From Enoplolaimus lenunculus (Eukaryota; Nematoda; Enoplea; Enoplida; Thoracostomopsidae): a stretch of DNA of 64,000 bases. Shown here one piece after another: positions 24,701-37,149 of the stretch; the first letter of the stretch is position 1; every line of letters starts with the position of its first letter. Both the position numbers and the translations under genes were made by a program. The stretch is taken from assembly GCA_030248215.1 (NCBI GenBank), contig JASANG010003532.1, positions 62,001 through 126,000 of the forward strand. Direction: 5' to 3'. The notes beneath the pieces were generated by a model that was given only the letters and a program-made list of their open reading frames with translations, searched no databases and had not been told where the DNA came from.

Positions 24701-26196
24701 AGAATAGTTTTAAATATTTGTATGCAGTTTGGTTGTTTTTTTAATTTTGTTTACATATAATTTTAGGCAGTATACAGTTTAGTTTTAAAGTTTTGTGTTT
24801 TTGTTGCGACAATGGAAATTATTACTTATGGTTGAATGATATGTTCAGCTATCGTTCTGTGAGTAGTTACATGCTAAATAAACCAAATGAAAGTTTGTAT
24901 TTGTGCCATTGCTTTTGCTTAAATTTTTAGGCTTCGAGAGCATGTCGAAAATCCAGAGAAATTGCCGATATTGATATTTCCTGAAGGCACGTGCATCAAT
25001 AATACATCAGTGATGCAGTTCAAAAAAGGCAGTTTTGAAACCGGCGGTGTTATATATCCGGTAGCTATGAAGGTAAGACAGTGTTTAGCTTGGAGGCAAA
25101 GGCAGGGAACCCTTGAAGAGCGTAGCCAGAAAATGGTTTTAAAACTGAAAATTCTCTTTCGATTTTTGTAAAGGGGATATTTTGGCAGTTTATAACATAA
25201 AAAACCCTTCGAAATTTTCATAGAACGTAACCGCTCATTTTCCAAAATCCTGGCTATCTCAATGGTTCCACCAAAATTGCAGCAAAATTCGATTCCCGTT
25301 CGGGTATCGCTTTCCATCGCGGGGTCGTCTGTTCTCTGAAATGTTAAGTCCCTAATTACTTACACGATGCATAATATAACAATAACGGAACCGGAACATC
25401 AAATTTATGCTCAAATAGGATGCAGATTAGATTATTTTGTAGTAAAAACCAAATCAGATGCTTTAAAATTCTGTGCAGTTCCCTTAATATTTTTAGTACA
25501 ACTCAACAGTCGGTGATCCGTTTTGGAATTCGTCCAAGCAATCAATGAGTCATTATTTGTTACGTTTGATGACTTCATGGGCAATTGTGTGTGACGTGTG
25601 GTATCTTCCTCCAATGACACGTGAAAATGATGAGTCGTCGGTTGCGTTTGCGAATCGTGTCAAAAAAGCGATTGCAGAAGCTGGCGGATTGGTTGATCTC
25701 GAATGGTCAGTAGCTGGCAGCAACCGGCAGTCCTGCTCTGACTCTAGTTAAATTCCTGCATTATGGCAGTCTAATCCACTTTATTGAAAGGTCTTGTTCT
25801 GAACTGGAATATTTATAGCTTTTGCCGCCCATCGAACAAACTTATATAGTCTTAAAGAAAATAGTTTTGTCGAGCAAAATTTTGTCTAAAAGAAAATATT
25901 GTTAAGTAAACTTTTCCAGGGACGGCCAGTTGAAACGGCAAATGGTCAAACCTGAAATGCGCAAAAAGCGTCAAGAATGGATGGCACGAAAAATTGAGCG
26001 GGCTTGGCCAATATGGAAAGGCGAAAGTCGCGTGGAGTCTCGAAACACTGAAAATGGTACTGTTGCAAATACTTGTAATACGGGTTATTGTACCAATGGC
26101 AGTAGTTATAGTGAGAGCAGTAGTGCAGGTGAAGAATATAGCGATACGGTTGAAGAGCCAATGGACGACGACATGGGTCATCAAAAGTTGGAATAG
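18748..26196 (+). CDS. GPAT4: Glycerol-3-phosphate acyltransferase, GPAT3/GPAT4 (AGPAT6) family, 12 coding exons
   Basis: Coding exons: 18748-18909, 19176-19371, 20229-20335, 20627-20736, 20933-20998, 21516-21590, 21846-21935, 23167-23260, 24489-24604, 24931-25072, 25497-25705, 25920-26196. All phases agree; the total is 1644 nt, 547 residues plus TAG. The enzyme transfers an acyl group from acyl-CoA to glycerol-3-phosphate in the ER membrane, the first step of glycerolipid and triacylglycerol synthesis. Visible: an N-terminal membrane segment (about 5-35), IEAIIDDEVTSRF, two membrane segments around 195-235 ending GYLPEG, acyltransferase motif I NHTSPID (H283, D288), RHGGLLG, WFER, motif III FPEGTC (357-360), motif IV YPVAMKYN, then SWAIVCDVWYLPPMTRE. 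Human GPAT4 is 456 residues; the excess is a Ser/Asn/Glu-rich C-terminal tail and a longer polar region after exon 1. An acceptor-like ATTTTAG at 18742 suggests an untranslated exon upstream. Whether it is GPAT3 or GPAT4 cannot be told; the symbol stands for the family. Confidence 0.95.
21075..21485. mobile_element. MITE of the CCGAGACC family, copy 1 (in GPAT intron 5)
   Basis: Right end reads AACCGAGATCGCCCATCCCTG, which reversed gives a CAGGGATGGGCGATCTCGG terminus. The left half has GTCTCGATCTCGG. The interior (Lys-codon-like runs of aaaaaac, then AAGTCATTAGAAAT) is the reverse complement of the copy at 21950-22345. A third end lies at the window edge (63955-63996). No target duplication could be fixed. 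Confidence 0.75.
21950..22345. mobile_element. MITE of the CCGAGACC family, copy 2, opposite orientation (in GPAT intron 7)
   Basis: Left end CAGAGTTGGCGGTCTTGG, then CCGAGACCGAGACCGAG; right part again CCGAGACCGAGACCG. The interior (TTTCTAATGATTTTTTCGTAG, then ACATCACTTACTTCAA) is the reverse complement of the copy at 21075-21485. The pair therefore forms an inverted repeat around GPAT exons 6 and 7. Confidence 0.75.
22702..23092. mobile_element. hAT-like MITE, family A, young copy (in GPAT intron 7)
   Basis: Begins CAGGGTGCAACCGGAATTCC, ends ATTCCGGTTGCACCCTG, 391 bp. GTATTT abuts both ends, a probable trimmed or overlapping target duplication. Very close in sequence to the copy at 50738-51117 throughout, including a shared minus-strand ORF of about 65 codons that is probably not a gene. 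It ends 74 bp before the acceptor of GPAT exon 8. Confidence 0.9.
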
Positions 26197-29100
26197 TCAA
26201 TTTTGTTTAGTAAATTTATTTTTCTCGGTTCAAAGCGCCTTAAGCAATCCGTTTTTGTGTGTGGTTTTCGTGATTTCAATGTTGATTATTGGGCTTTGTA
26301 TTTAGAGGTATGAGTGGCTGGTGATTTTAGAGGTATGGTATAAGATATAACCGTAGGTGTAAAAGTGGCGTATTGCGGGTTACACTGTTACAGCTTTACT
26401 TAATGCCACTCGAGTATCGAGTTGTATCTTAGAGTGGTGCTATACTTTTTGACAAATTTAATGGCTTCCAGCGTCGTCCAGTGCCGTAAATCAATTTGTT
26501 AATGAAACTCATTTGACTGAAGGCGCCGCACGACAAGATGTCACCATTATCTGTTCTAAGAAATATGTCATAAGTAATAAGTGTAACTTTTATAGCTTTA
26601 CTGCTTGTCGCATTCAGTCAGGTATAAAATGCATATTGTTTGTTGTAGTAATTTGTATTGTGTTTTGGATTATATCCTATTTGTTGCGTAATCGCTTCTT
26701 TGGTGTGTATGGTCGCAAAATTCAAGATCTAGTTGCTTAGCTTCCACGTAAACTAACTTGCAGAGTAGAACCTACTGAGTTTGTAATATTAGAACTAACT
26801 GCATATGCCTGTCAGAATTTGGGGAAAGACCACTGGCTCACAGTGGTGGTTTCAGAAGAATAGGAAATTTCTTTAATTAATACCTTTGTTGACAGTGATC
26901 GTCCACTGGCGCTACCTGGCTTGGTGATCAGCTATGAGCCGGTATATTAAAACGTGTGTAGCAACTCAGTTGGTGATTGGTCGTAAAGTTTTCGAACCAG
27001 TGAATGGTGGGGATTAGATATTTCCTTGTTTTTAAAATATCAGTTGTGTAAGCCGTCGATACCACTTATTCCACCGAAAAATCCTGGATCCATCACCAAC
27101 GGAAACTTTGCGTAAAGGTTTTAAATTTGTGGTGCGTACTTTATTTGCAATAGTCATGTGTTCAACAGTGCTATATCTATGTATTTGTAATTTTGCTTAA
27201 TGCTGTTTTCCGCTTTACATAACTTAATTGTCACTTCACTGTCAAATGAGGTTTAAGCAACACACAGATATTAGGTGAAAAATCATGTTTTAGAGAACCT
27301 ATCAACCTTGGAAATTAAGGGTTGGAATATTTTTACAGTAGCTCCTTCACATATTTACAGCTCCGGCGAATTTTTTCGTATAAGAACTGGTTTCGTGTAC
27401 AGTTTCGCTCCACGTTTAAAGTTAAAGATTAGGCTTAGGCTCAGGCGTAAGCTTACGCTTAGGTAAAGGTTTAAGTAAAGTTTTTGGCATAGGCTTAGGT
27501 AAAACTTTTGCAAAACCTACGCCTAAGCAGGTGGGGAAAGTATGCAAGAGATAAAATTTTTACAAATCATTTTTGCTTCGGAAGTCAGATTTGTATTGTT
27601 GTTGATCCTAGTAGGTTTTATAAGCTTTTCACCGCTGTTATATTTAAGTATTTACGTATATGTCTAGGTTTGCTTGACAAGTATATCGCGTAAGTCTGGA
27701 ATTTGGCTAGACAAATCCTTGATGTCACCCAAACCGACGTGTGGGTATAGTCTTGTGTCTAGAAATAGATAATTGTGTCTTTCGTAACAGATTTATATTA
27801 TATATGCAATATGTTTATAGATAAGCAGGTGCAGATCCACGGTAGGCCCAGATAGCTCGAGCGCTGTTTTTTCCGGTTAATACAAAGCATCTGTACTGTA
27901 GTAATGCTCACATTAAAACGAGTATATTTTAGCTTATAACGTTTGCAATTTTAGCTAAGAAAAATTTCAGCCACCGTGTTCTTTTTTGACAAGCCTTGTT
28001 TGACTCCTGTACGCAGAATTATAGGCAAAATTTTATTTTGCTTACATTCAAGGCCGCATCTCCAGACACCCTCTCAACACATTCTCTATTCACCATGATT
28101 GAAAAATGTATCGACAGCATTGTATAAATTTCCCTTCCACTGTAATAACGAGTTTTGGTTGCAGTCCTGCTTAGACAGTCACTATAAGCGGTTACTAAAC
28201 TGGATGTACGTATGATTTGTAAGATAAGGCCGTTTTTGAAATCTGTTTACGAGTTTGACTTATTGTTTGTTCAAAAGATAAGAAATTTAAAGCAGCATTT
28301 CAAATACCGTATATGTATATTTGATAATGTATATAGTTTTTCGATGTGGTCTTGAAAAACGGGACTGTTTGTCCTGGCGAGTACGTAAGTTTTTGGACAC
28401 TTTTTTGATATGAATGTCATAAATTTTGGATAGATTTAAAGTGTAAACAACAACAACAACAATAACAGTTGTTGTTACAAGTGTTTATAAAAGTTGCTTT
28501 AATTGCTGAAACTACTGGAAGATGTAAAACTGCCTACCGCATGCAAAATGAGTGATAAGCATGTGAAATTTTTTGCACTACCGAGGGAGTGTGAAATGGG
28601 AGTATATAAATTAATTAAAAGTTATTCAAGGACATCTATGGCAAGTGTAAATGCGTGGAGGTTAGCTAAAAACTAATCATCAAAGTGAGGGAGCAGATAA
28701 AGTGAATATTGTCTCAATTGTACGAACGGCGCCTTAAATGATTGATGGCTCGGTTTGTTGCATGAAGTCGTTATTTTTTGCTGTTTTAGTCGTTACAACT
28801 CACAGTTTTATCTATTTTTGCATGCGTGAGCACCAGAAATATATTTGGGTTGGCATTCAGTGCGAATCGTGCATCAATATGAATCCTTTTTGTAGTTCAT
28901 AGCGCTAAACGTTTGAGTATCGGGTTTGTTCTCTATTCTTGGCAATTTAGCTCAACTGATATGATTTTAAGATCTAGGACGAAGTTGATATAGAGTGCTT
29001 TTAATTTGTTCAATCTCGACAAACTGTCCAAATGATAGCATAACGTGGATATTTTCTATTAAAATTTTTTATGATAATTGAGTCTAAATATTACATTATG

Positions 29101-31187
29101 TGGCAACGCACTAAAGCAGAACTTACCTCTGTCTGTTAATTGTGTTTATTATGATCTTTGCATTGTACATGTATCTGGACTTTGAATAGTTCTATACAAT
29201 GCTGTATACCTAAGGCGTTGTGCTTGCATAATGCAGTTGTGTTTTTAGTTAAAATTGCTACAGTAGATTAAGTTACAGATATGCTGAAGTTACTCTGATT
29301 TAACCCGTTCATGCATTAATGTCTTGATACAATTTTCTTTTCGGATACATATACGGATAATATACGTGGTCGACTCATTGTTTAATGGACATTTGTATTT
29401 AAAAGCATCATATGTATTCGTTTTACGTATACAGATATGCTTGTTCTGATCGGTTTGGTGCTCTATAAAAATTTGTCACGTCGGCACAGCTTAAAATACC
29501 GATACTGGAAGTTCAGTTCAAACAGAGCCGCACGCTGCCCGCGAGTAACCGCGGGACGGTTTACAAAGTTTTGACGCGAATACACCCGCGGGTAAAGAAT
29601 TTCAAAGTTACCCACCTAAAATTTTCTAACGAAACTTGAAACAAGATAACGTAAAAAAATGAATTTTTAAACTGTTTTACTGTATGAGTAAAAGGTTAAG
29701 TACGTATCGAGTAACATTAATACACTAAAATTACACAAAAGTAGGTATTGGAGGCAGAAGAAAAAATAAGGGCGGGTAACGGTAAAAGAAATCTGCTGGG
29801 GTAAAGGAGGAAATATAATTTCCCGCAGCGTGGGTAATACAATTTTACCCACTAACACCTCTGGTTCGAAAAGCTCTGGATTTTGATTTATGTATACTAT
29901 TATGATGTTAATCTGTTTAAAGTGCCACTTGCAACGGAAACAGTCACAAGTTCGAGTTGAATAGGGCCGGAAGGTTTTCCGGCATGGCTGCATTAGGGTC
30001 AGTTTAAGCTTTAGACTAACTTTTTTGCTTAGGCTTAGGAATATGCTTATACTGCTGTTCCAACCCTGTTCTATACATGGGCCTAAGTTTTAGTATACAA
30101 TTGTCACTTGTATGTAGTCTTGTGACGTTCCATGACAGTATTTTGTTCCTATTTAGACCAAACTGTGTTCATGACGGTGTGAAATTATATTTGGAGTTTC
30201 TATTAAAATACTTAAATCTTGTGTGAATATTGAGGGCGAATAGAAGTTTTTCAGTTAAAATTTGTGTTTTGTTTATGGCGTGCTTTGTAGTGCATTTTTA
30301 TTGCAACGGGAGTAGAAGCAAAATTTAGCAGTTGTTGTACAATTACTTTTACGGTATTTGGTGCTTATCGTGCGCTACTGAACTTGAAGGCATCACAGAG
30401 CTCAAGGGACAATTGCCCCGCTTTTGATTTTAAGGCTTTTCCGGAGCATGTGGAGATCAGATCGTTTATTGCGCGGGAGTGAATAAAGCAAGCTTAAGCT
30501 TTTATACTACTTTTTGCTCAGTTTTTTAGGTGTAAAAGCTCATTCTTGCGCTTTAGGCTTAGAGAAATGCTTATACTACTGTTCCACTTCTGTTATATAC
30601 ATTGGCTCCTTTTCCTAGTGTAACGTGGGCGAAGGTGTAAAAGCCACGCGCCACTGTTCGCCTGCGAAATGGAGCCCTTTGTAGTGTAGGGGCGCGGCTT
30701 TGCAGTGTTTGACGCAGCCTTTTTCGCTCGGGGTTTTGGGAAGTTGGGATATTTACCCGGGAAATTAGGATATTACCCGAGAAATTTGGATTTTGGGAAA
30801 TTCTGATATTACCCCGAAATTGGGATTTTGAGAGAGTTGTGCTGAGACTGCTTTATATTCATGAGGCAGCATGAGTCTACAAGTTCAGTTAGAGCAAGAT
30901 CAGCATGCCTGAGCTGCTAAGCTGTAAAATGTCAAATTTTGTCAGCAACTTAAGTACTTACTTAACTTAAGTAAGCTTTTAGCAACTACAAAATGGTTAA
31001 GTAATTACTTTGTTTTGAGTTTATTTTGTTTCTGGCACAGGTATAAATTTAGTACATGACGGTGCGTATTCGATGCAAAGACTTGGCTGGGTTAACTTTA
31101 AGATGAACTAACAATATGAAGTTGTTATTCAGCTACTTTGGTGGTGAAATCATGCAAATAATTCCAAATTTTTTTGAACAATAGCAT

Positions 31188-31285
31188 TTCGAATATCCGG
31201 CGGATATCCGGATACGCGTTTCTTTTCGGATACATATCCGGATATTTTTCACATCCGGATATCCGGTGCCCATCTATACACATGA
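31188..31285. repeat. CCGGATATCC-rich repeat fragment
   Basis: Dense GGATATCCGG / CCGGATATC units with GCGCCATCT-like edge (GGTGCCCATCTATAC). The same vocabulary is used by the element at 51126-51516 and by repeats at about 34030-34120 and 63165-63590. Ends are not defined. Confidence 0.5.
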
Positions 31286-31366
31286 TTTTAGCTTTGCAAA
31301 CCACCGCTCTCAAATGATCACTGTGTATAAGGGACGGTATGTCACGTGATACTGCGGGACATATGC

Positions 31367-31410
31367 GAATATCATGATATTCCAAAATTTAAACGAATAT
31401 CATGATATTC
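31367..31410. repeat. Two copies of a 16-bp perfect palindrome
   Basis: GAATATCATGATATTC occurs at 31367-31382 and 31395-31410, and a related GAATATCATATGATATT at about 31671 with ATATCATATGATAT at 31641. All lie in one 350-bp block with GCGGGACA near the palindromes. Probably parts of an uncharacterised repeat. Confidence 0.6.
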
Positions 31411-32754
31411 AGCGGGACAGTGCAACCTTTGGTTAATAATAAATGAATGAAAAGTTGGACGGCAACGGAACAAATGTTCTTCAAAAACCAAATACACGCC
31501 TGCAAATCGTTTCCGACACAAAATTGCGTAGAACCACTGCTTCAAAATTTAAAAATTCAAATTTGAAGATCTAGTATCATATGTCATATTCAACAGGACA
31601 ATATATGTATGTTACCTCAAGTATGCACACATTTAAAAATATATCATATGATATTCGCAAACAATACGTCGAATATCATATGATATTGAAGAACAAAAGG
31701 TGACCCAAACATGTTAAAATAGCAGACAAATACGAATTTTTCAATACGATACAGGGTCTATACGCAGGCAAATGTTACCCAATAGTCTAATAGGGACAAA
31801 ACGTACCCCACTGCCCCGGTTACAACGTGAACCCCGCATAACCGTAAAGAATGAGCATATTCCTAAACCTAAGCCAATGGCTAAGGCTAAGCCAAGTAAA
31901 AAATTTAGTCTAAAGCTTAAGCTTGCTCTGTTTTTGTCGCACAGAAAAATGTTCCGCCGCTGATTTTTACATGGGCCAAAATGTTTGATACAATTTCAAC
32001 TTTTACGTAAATTGCATAGCGTGGTGGTTTTGTGGGCACTACTTTTTTGAGAAGACAATAAAAAGACAACTTCCCTAGACAATGCGTCATCCACTTTAAT
32101 TTGCGCCCGGCTTGTGGAAATTAAAAATGCCCTTTTCGAACTTGAGTTTGGAAAAAATGTAGCAGTGAGGAAATTGAATTATTAAATAAATTTTTACACA
32201 TAATAGAAATTCGGATGTATAGTATGTATATGTAGCAGGGCAGGATTATGGTGGTGGGAGGCCCGGTGCCCATATGGCTAGCAGTCCCTTTTATTAGTTA
32301 TCCTTATTTTATACACCAGTGTTTTTAAAATGATACAAAATAAATTTGTACTAGAAGTACGAAACAAAATTTACGGCCTAAGGACTTTTCTAGATTTGCA
32401 CTTAGAGAAGTAAGTTATGAATCCACCGAAGTCTAAAAATTTTGTGAAGACCAAAAATTTTGTGAAGCCCAAGAATGATCGATGCGGGTCCAGTTATCCT
32501 TCTTATTTAACTTTTTCGACTGCCCAATTTTCCAACAATTCCTTTCAACACACTCTTCTTTTCGATTCACCTGTTGTGTGAGCAAGCGTGGCAGCGAACC
32601 CACGATTTGACTGAATCCAAACCCGACTCCGAATATATTGCGAATTTGCAGAATCAGAATTGTAATCTTGCATGTTGCAAATGTTAGATATATCTGTACA
32701 ATTTGTTTCAGAATATCAACGCAGTCGCGGCCGCATAACTTTAAACGTTAGTGT

Positions 32755-33035
32755 ATTTCAAGGATCCAGCGGAATTCCGATTCCGACTAAACGTCAGATA
32801 AAATTTGGGTTCCGATTTCGATTCCGACTGGCTGCCATTTCGATGACGGAATTCTGATTTTTCGGTTATGTGTTTTAAGATGATTGAACTTATATATATT
32901 TTGTCTGTCGTTTCGATTGTTTGCAAATCTGTTGTTTGATTCGGCTTTTTCACAACCGAAACCGAATCCGAATTCGAACCGTAAACTTTGCCGAATCCTA
33001 ATCCGACTTTTGTTACCACACTGGTGTTCGGAGTC
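32755..33035. repeat. GAATCCGA-rich MITE-like repeat
   Basis: Both ends are filled with ATTCCGATTCCGA / ACCGAATCCGAATTCG units; the shared core ATTCGGCTTTTTCACAACCG also occurs at about 35990-36075 in a shorter copy. Exact ends and target duplication are not visible. Non-coding. Confidence 0.55.
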
Positions 33036-34139
33036 AACCTATCTCGGTGATCAAAATTTCTTTTTCGGTACAGGAGCTAGAAAGCGCGTGGATTAAGTCT
33101 CGTAGTCCCGAAACTTGTGACAGTGCAGTACAGCCGTGATCCGGCAAGCCTGCTCGTAGCTGGTTAGATCTTGCCTGTCTGTTTACAAACAGCAGTCTAG
33201 AATAGTCCGGTGATGACGAATAAGGATTGTAAATGCAAGGGCACTCTAGGTCTCGGTCTCAGAGTGGAATTCCTGTCCTGTAGAACAGCTAATCTGACTA
33301 CACGAGTTTCCATGGCGCTACCATAAGTTGGGGATTGCAAAGGGTATTTGGCATAGGCTTAGCTTTTCGGTCTTAAAACCTTATAAAAGCAATAAAATAT
33401 AAATCCAGCGAGCTTTCTCAACGTTTGAAAAAGTACTTTGTACACTCTTGTATATAACCGGGCATAAGAACGCAATCGGTACATCCCGAAAATCCCGTAG
33501 TGGCAAGTCCGGCGTTAGAATAAAAATAGTTGGCCGTGCAAACAGGCCGAGAAGACAAGAGGAGTCCACCATAAAATGTTTCACAGCTTCGCGCAGATGT
33601 GGGCACTCCAATGGTCGTGGCCCCCAATTGGGAGTTTGTGGGGCGCTTCGGCCGCCACTGCATAATGGTTTTGTTTGATGGCTTGTTATTCATTTTAAAC
33701 ATACATATTCGGTTTTCGGTTGGCGGGAGGCTCGGGGCCCCCTTTTAATCCGGCGTTGATGTATACACCAATAAAGTGAATTTTTCTTGATCCCACCTCA
33801 ATGCATGTCACAAATTATATCTGTGTGAAGTGTTAGGGTAGAGTCAACAAAAATTCGCTGTAGGTCTATACATGTATATATCTACAATACGTCCGGGGTC
33901 AACGCAAAATTTGCGTTGGGGAAGTACTAACGTGCCGCAATTTTGAAAATTGACACACGTTAACTCAACTTAAAATACTTATCATTTCTGGTGGCAGAAT
34001 AAAATGTCTTACTGTGAACAACGCATAATAGCGGTGCGTAACCGGATATCCGTTTCCGGTAAAAATCGGTATCCTCGTTTTCATTAGTTCGGTCGTTATC
34101 CGTTCCCGTTATTTTACCATCTGTTTAAACACTGCATAA

Positions 34140-34440
34140 CAGGGTACAGCCGGAGGTCTGCCTCCGGCCCCGGCTTCGCCAGAAAATCGGCCTCCGGCTC
34201 CGGTAGAATTTTTGTCGGAGGTTCCGGCAATTTCGGTAGTAAACTTTTGCATAATTTTGGAAAATTTATCTGTATAGTGCGTTTCGTTTTACCCCAAACA
34301 ACTTAACAACATAATGGCAGATATTGGCTAAAATTAACTAATTAACCATCATTTTTACTGTTTAATTTCGCCTCACCTACGACTCCGGCAAGTTTCGTTG
34401 ACCTCCGGCTCCGGTATTTTTCACCTCCGGTTGCAACCTG
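34140..34440. mobile_element. MITE, CCTCCGG-rich family (copy 2)
   Basis: Begins CAGGGTACAGCCGGAGG, ends CCTCCGGTTGCAACCTG, 301 bp. Dense CCTCCGGC arrays at both ends, AT-rich centre shared with 46658-46953 (GGCTAAAATTAACTAATTAACC). No exact target duplication seen. Confidence 0.8.
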
Positions 34441-36293
34441 CTAAAAGTTGCGTCGAATCAACATGAGAAAACGTGTTCCAGACTGCTCCAGGTTCATTGC
34501 GCCGATTCTGTGTGGGAAAATGCCGAACTAAATTGCCAAGAAGTATATACTCTCTGTCAAGTGAACATGACACTAATGACATCGTACTTTAGAAACGTCG
34601 AAATTTATTGCATCAAAATAGTGAAACAATTTATCTGTATCTAAAGCGTCGTAGTCAGTTAAAAATAAAATTGCTATTGTGGTTTTTAGTAGTTTTGAAA
34701 GGATATACCAACGTTTAAACCAGCCCCGCAGACAATTGTTATACTAAAGGGGACAGAAAGTTTTACAATAGGAGGTAAAATTTTGTTCCCAACAAAGTTG
34801 TTTTTTAATGCTGTCGCAAAATTTATAAGCTACGGTGGAAAGGCCTATTTGAGCTGGTGTGGTTTAACGTCGCCTGCCACGCCCCAGTTTCAGAAATGAG
34901 TTAATGCTAATAAATAAATATTTAAACATCAACTATGGTAACAGTGATGAATATCTAGTTCGTAATGTTTCGCAATATATTCAAATATTTTAAATTATGT
35001 TTTTGAGTAAAAACGTTAGTTTTTAAACGAAAGTTTCAAACTAAACTCAATTCAACTAGAAACTGTTGTATTGTATTTTAGAAAACGATCATGTTACGTA
35101 TGTTTAATCTGTCTATACATATAACAATTGATTGGTCTATTTTATTTTTTGTCTGTATTTCCTGGTCCTAAAATATGGCCTAGGACTCTGTAGAAAAATG
35201 AATTGAAACATTTGCTATTGATAATTTCCGAGTTCTTCGAATATCGAAAACGTCAACAAGAAATATTCGATGGCCAGTGGCAGCGTCGCTCACATGTTAA
35301 CTTTTAGCGCATCGAGCGCACCAAACCTCCGGTTATGTCAAAAAAGTCTTTCACACGATTCGTATATACACAGCCAGTTAAAAATGACCTATGCCTGTTG
35401 TTATACCGGTGTTACGGTATAATTCTCCCCCACCCCCCACCGATTAATTCTTCCCCCAGAAGAATTAAACTACACTCAAAATAATATTTCTGACATGTAA
35501 GAAAAAATTTCTTACATTTAAGAAATATAATTAGCAAGGTGCACTTGAAAAGCATTTCAGTTATAACAGAGAAGGTTTCAGAAAAGTTCTGAAATAAAGT
35601 CTGAAAATAAACGTTATCCAGTTATTTTTAGAAAAATTGTCTTAAATATCAGGAAAACTTTCCAGATTTGCCACAGAAAATACTTTTCTGAACAAATTCA
35701 GAAATACTTTTTTTTGTGTGTAGTTAATTCTTCTCTCGCTCACGGAATAATTGTTCCCACGTTTAATTCTTACGCCTCCGGACGAATTAAACTAAAGTAG
35801 ATTTGCTTAATTTTCTCCGCTCTCGATATAATTCTTCACCCCGTATGTTTTTAGTGATACCGGTCATGGAAGGATTTTTTCCTCTGTTGCATTCCAACTC
35901 TACTTTTTTCGCAAAATCAATTTTTTATGACCGAACTGTGTTCTCAGATTTTTAAGATAAAAAATTAATTCTGAAAATTGTTGGATTCGGCTTTTGGATT
36001 CGGCTTTTTCACAACCGAATCCGAACCGCAAATTTTTGCCGAATCCGAACTTTTGTTGCCATATTGGTCGTGACCGTTTGTCGAACAAATCACTTTGTTC
36101 TAGTTTAACGAAACGGAAATTTCCCAAATTATACGTGTTGATATTCGCAAAATTCAGTTAAAATCCCCATTATCCTCTTTTTTTGCGTATTCAAAAAAAT
36201 TTCTCAATATTAAACGCCTAGCTATACATTGAAATTGCACACAACATTGCGCACAATTGTGACCGAAGAGTGCAGTGTGTACGTATATACTGC

Positions 36294-36850
36294 ATTGACC
36301 CGAATAAGATGGGGAGGGGTAATAAGAGGGGGGTCCCCAATTTGAGTACTAATCGATAGGAGTCCATATCCCTAATATGAGTCCGTAAGCAGATAGAGTC
36401 CCTAAACCCTAATTAGAGTTTATAAATGTCAATTATCCCTAATTGTAGCGCATAAAGGACTCCAGGCCCAAATAATTTGATTTCGAAACTTTAAAGCGTA
36501 CTTAAATTTTGAAAGTACATTCCTATTGTATTGACCCGAATAAGAGGGGGGTCCCCATTTTGAGTCCGAATCAATAGAAGTCCGTATCCCTAATAAGACT
36601 ACGTAAGCGGATAGAGTCCCTGAACCCTAATTCGAGTCCATAAATGTCAATTAACCCTAACTGTAGCGCATAAATGACTCCAGGACAAAATAATTTGAGT
36701 TCGAAACTTTAAAGCGTACTTCTGACACAAAACAAATAAACGTTTAATTCAGCGGATAGCTGCAGTACCGGATATATAACAGTAACGAAGGATGGCAGAG
36801 CGTGGGTGCTAAATACATAGGCCAAAGGGCTTTTTTGTTGCAAAGTATTA
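36294..36850. mobile_element. Two partial GACCCGAATAAGAGG-family elements in tandem
   Basis: GACCCGAATAAGA followed by GGGGTCCCC and AGAGTCCCTAAACCCTAATT begins near 36298 and again near 36532. The second continues to AATAAACGTTTA and GCGGATAGCTGCAGTACC. Neither shows a complete right end; the right end of this family is CTCTTATTCGGGTCACTACAG, as at 38101-38121. Confidence 0.65.
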
Positions 36851-37149
36851 AACCAAAGGTTTGGGGAATGATTAATCTGGTATATTTCAACTGGGGAAAA
36901 TTATACAGGGGAAACATTAAACCGCGACTTTATTGGTGAAAGTTACACCGGCATGTGTGTATGAATCAAGTTGGTTTAATTCTTCCCTGGGCAGAATTAA
37001 ATTAGTTTAATGCTTCCGGGGAGAATTAAACGGGAGAATATTTAAACCGTGGCACCGGCTCCGGTTTGCAAGTAGGTTCCGGTGTTCCGGTCGAACCCTG
37101 CTGCGAAGATTGTACAATATCGGTAAAACACTATGGGACACATACTGTG

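Noticed and set aside
24919-25317. 132-codon minus-strand ORF
   Set aside because: It overlaps GPAT exon 24931-25072 on the opposite strand and has no splice or family support; a shadow frame.
27420-27530. Possible interstitial telomere tract (GGCTTAGGCTCAGGCGTAAGC)
   Set aside because: Too short and irregular; fits the dispersed AAGCTTAAGC repeat better.
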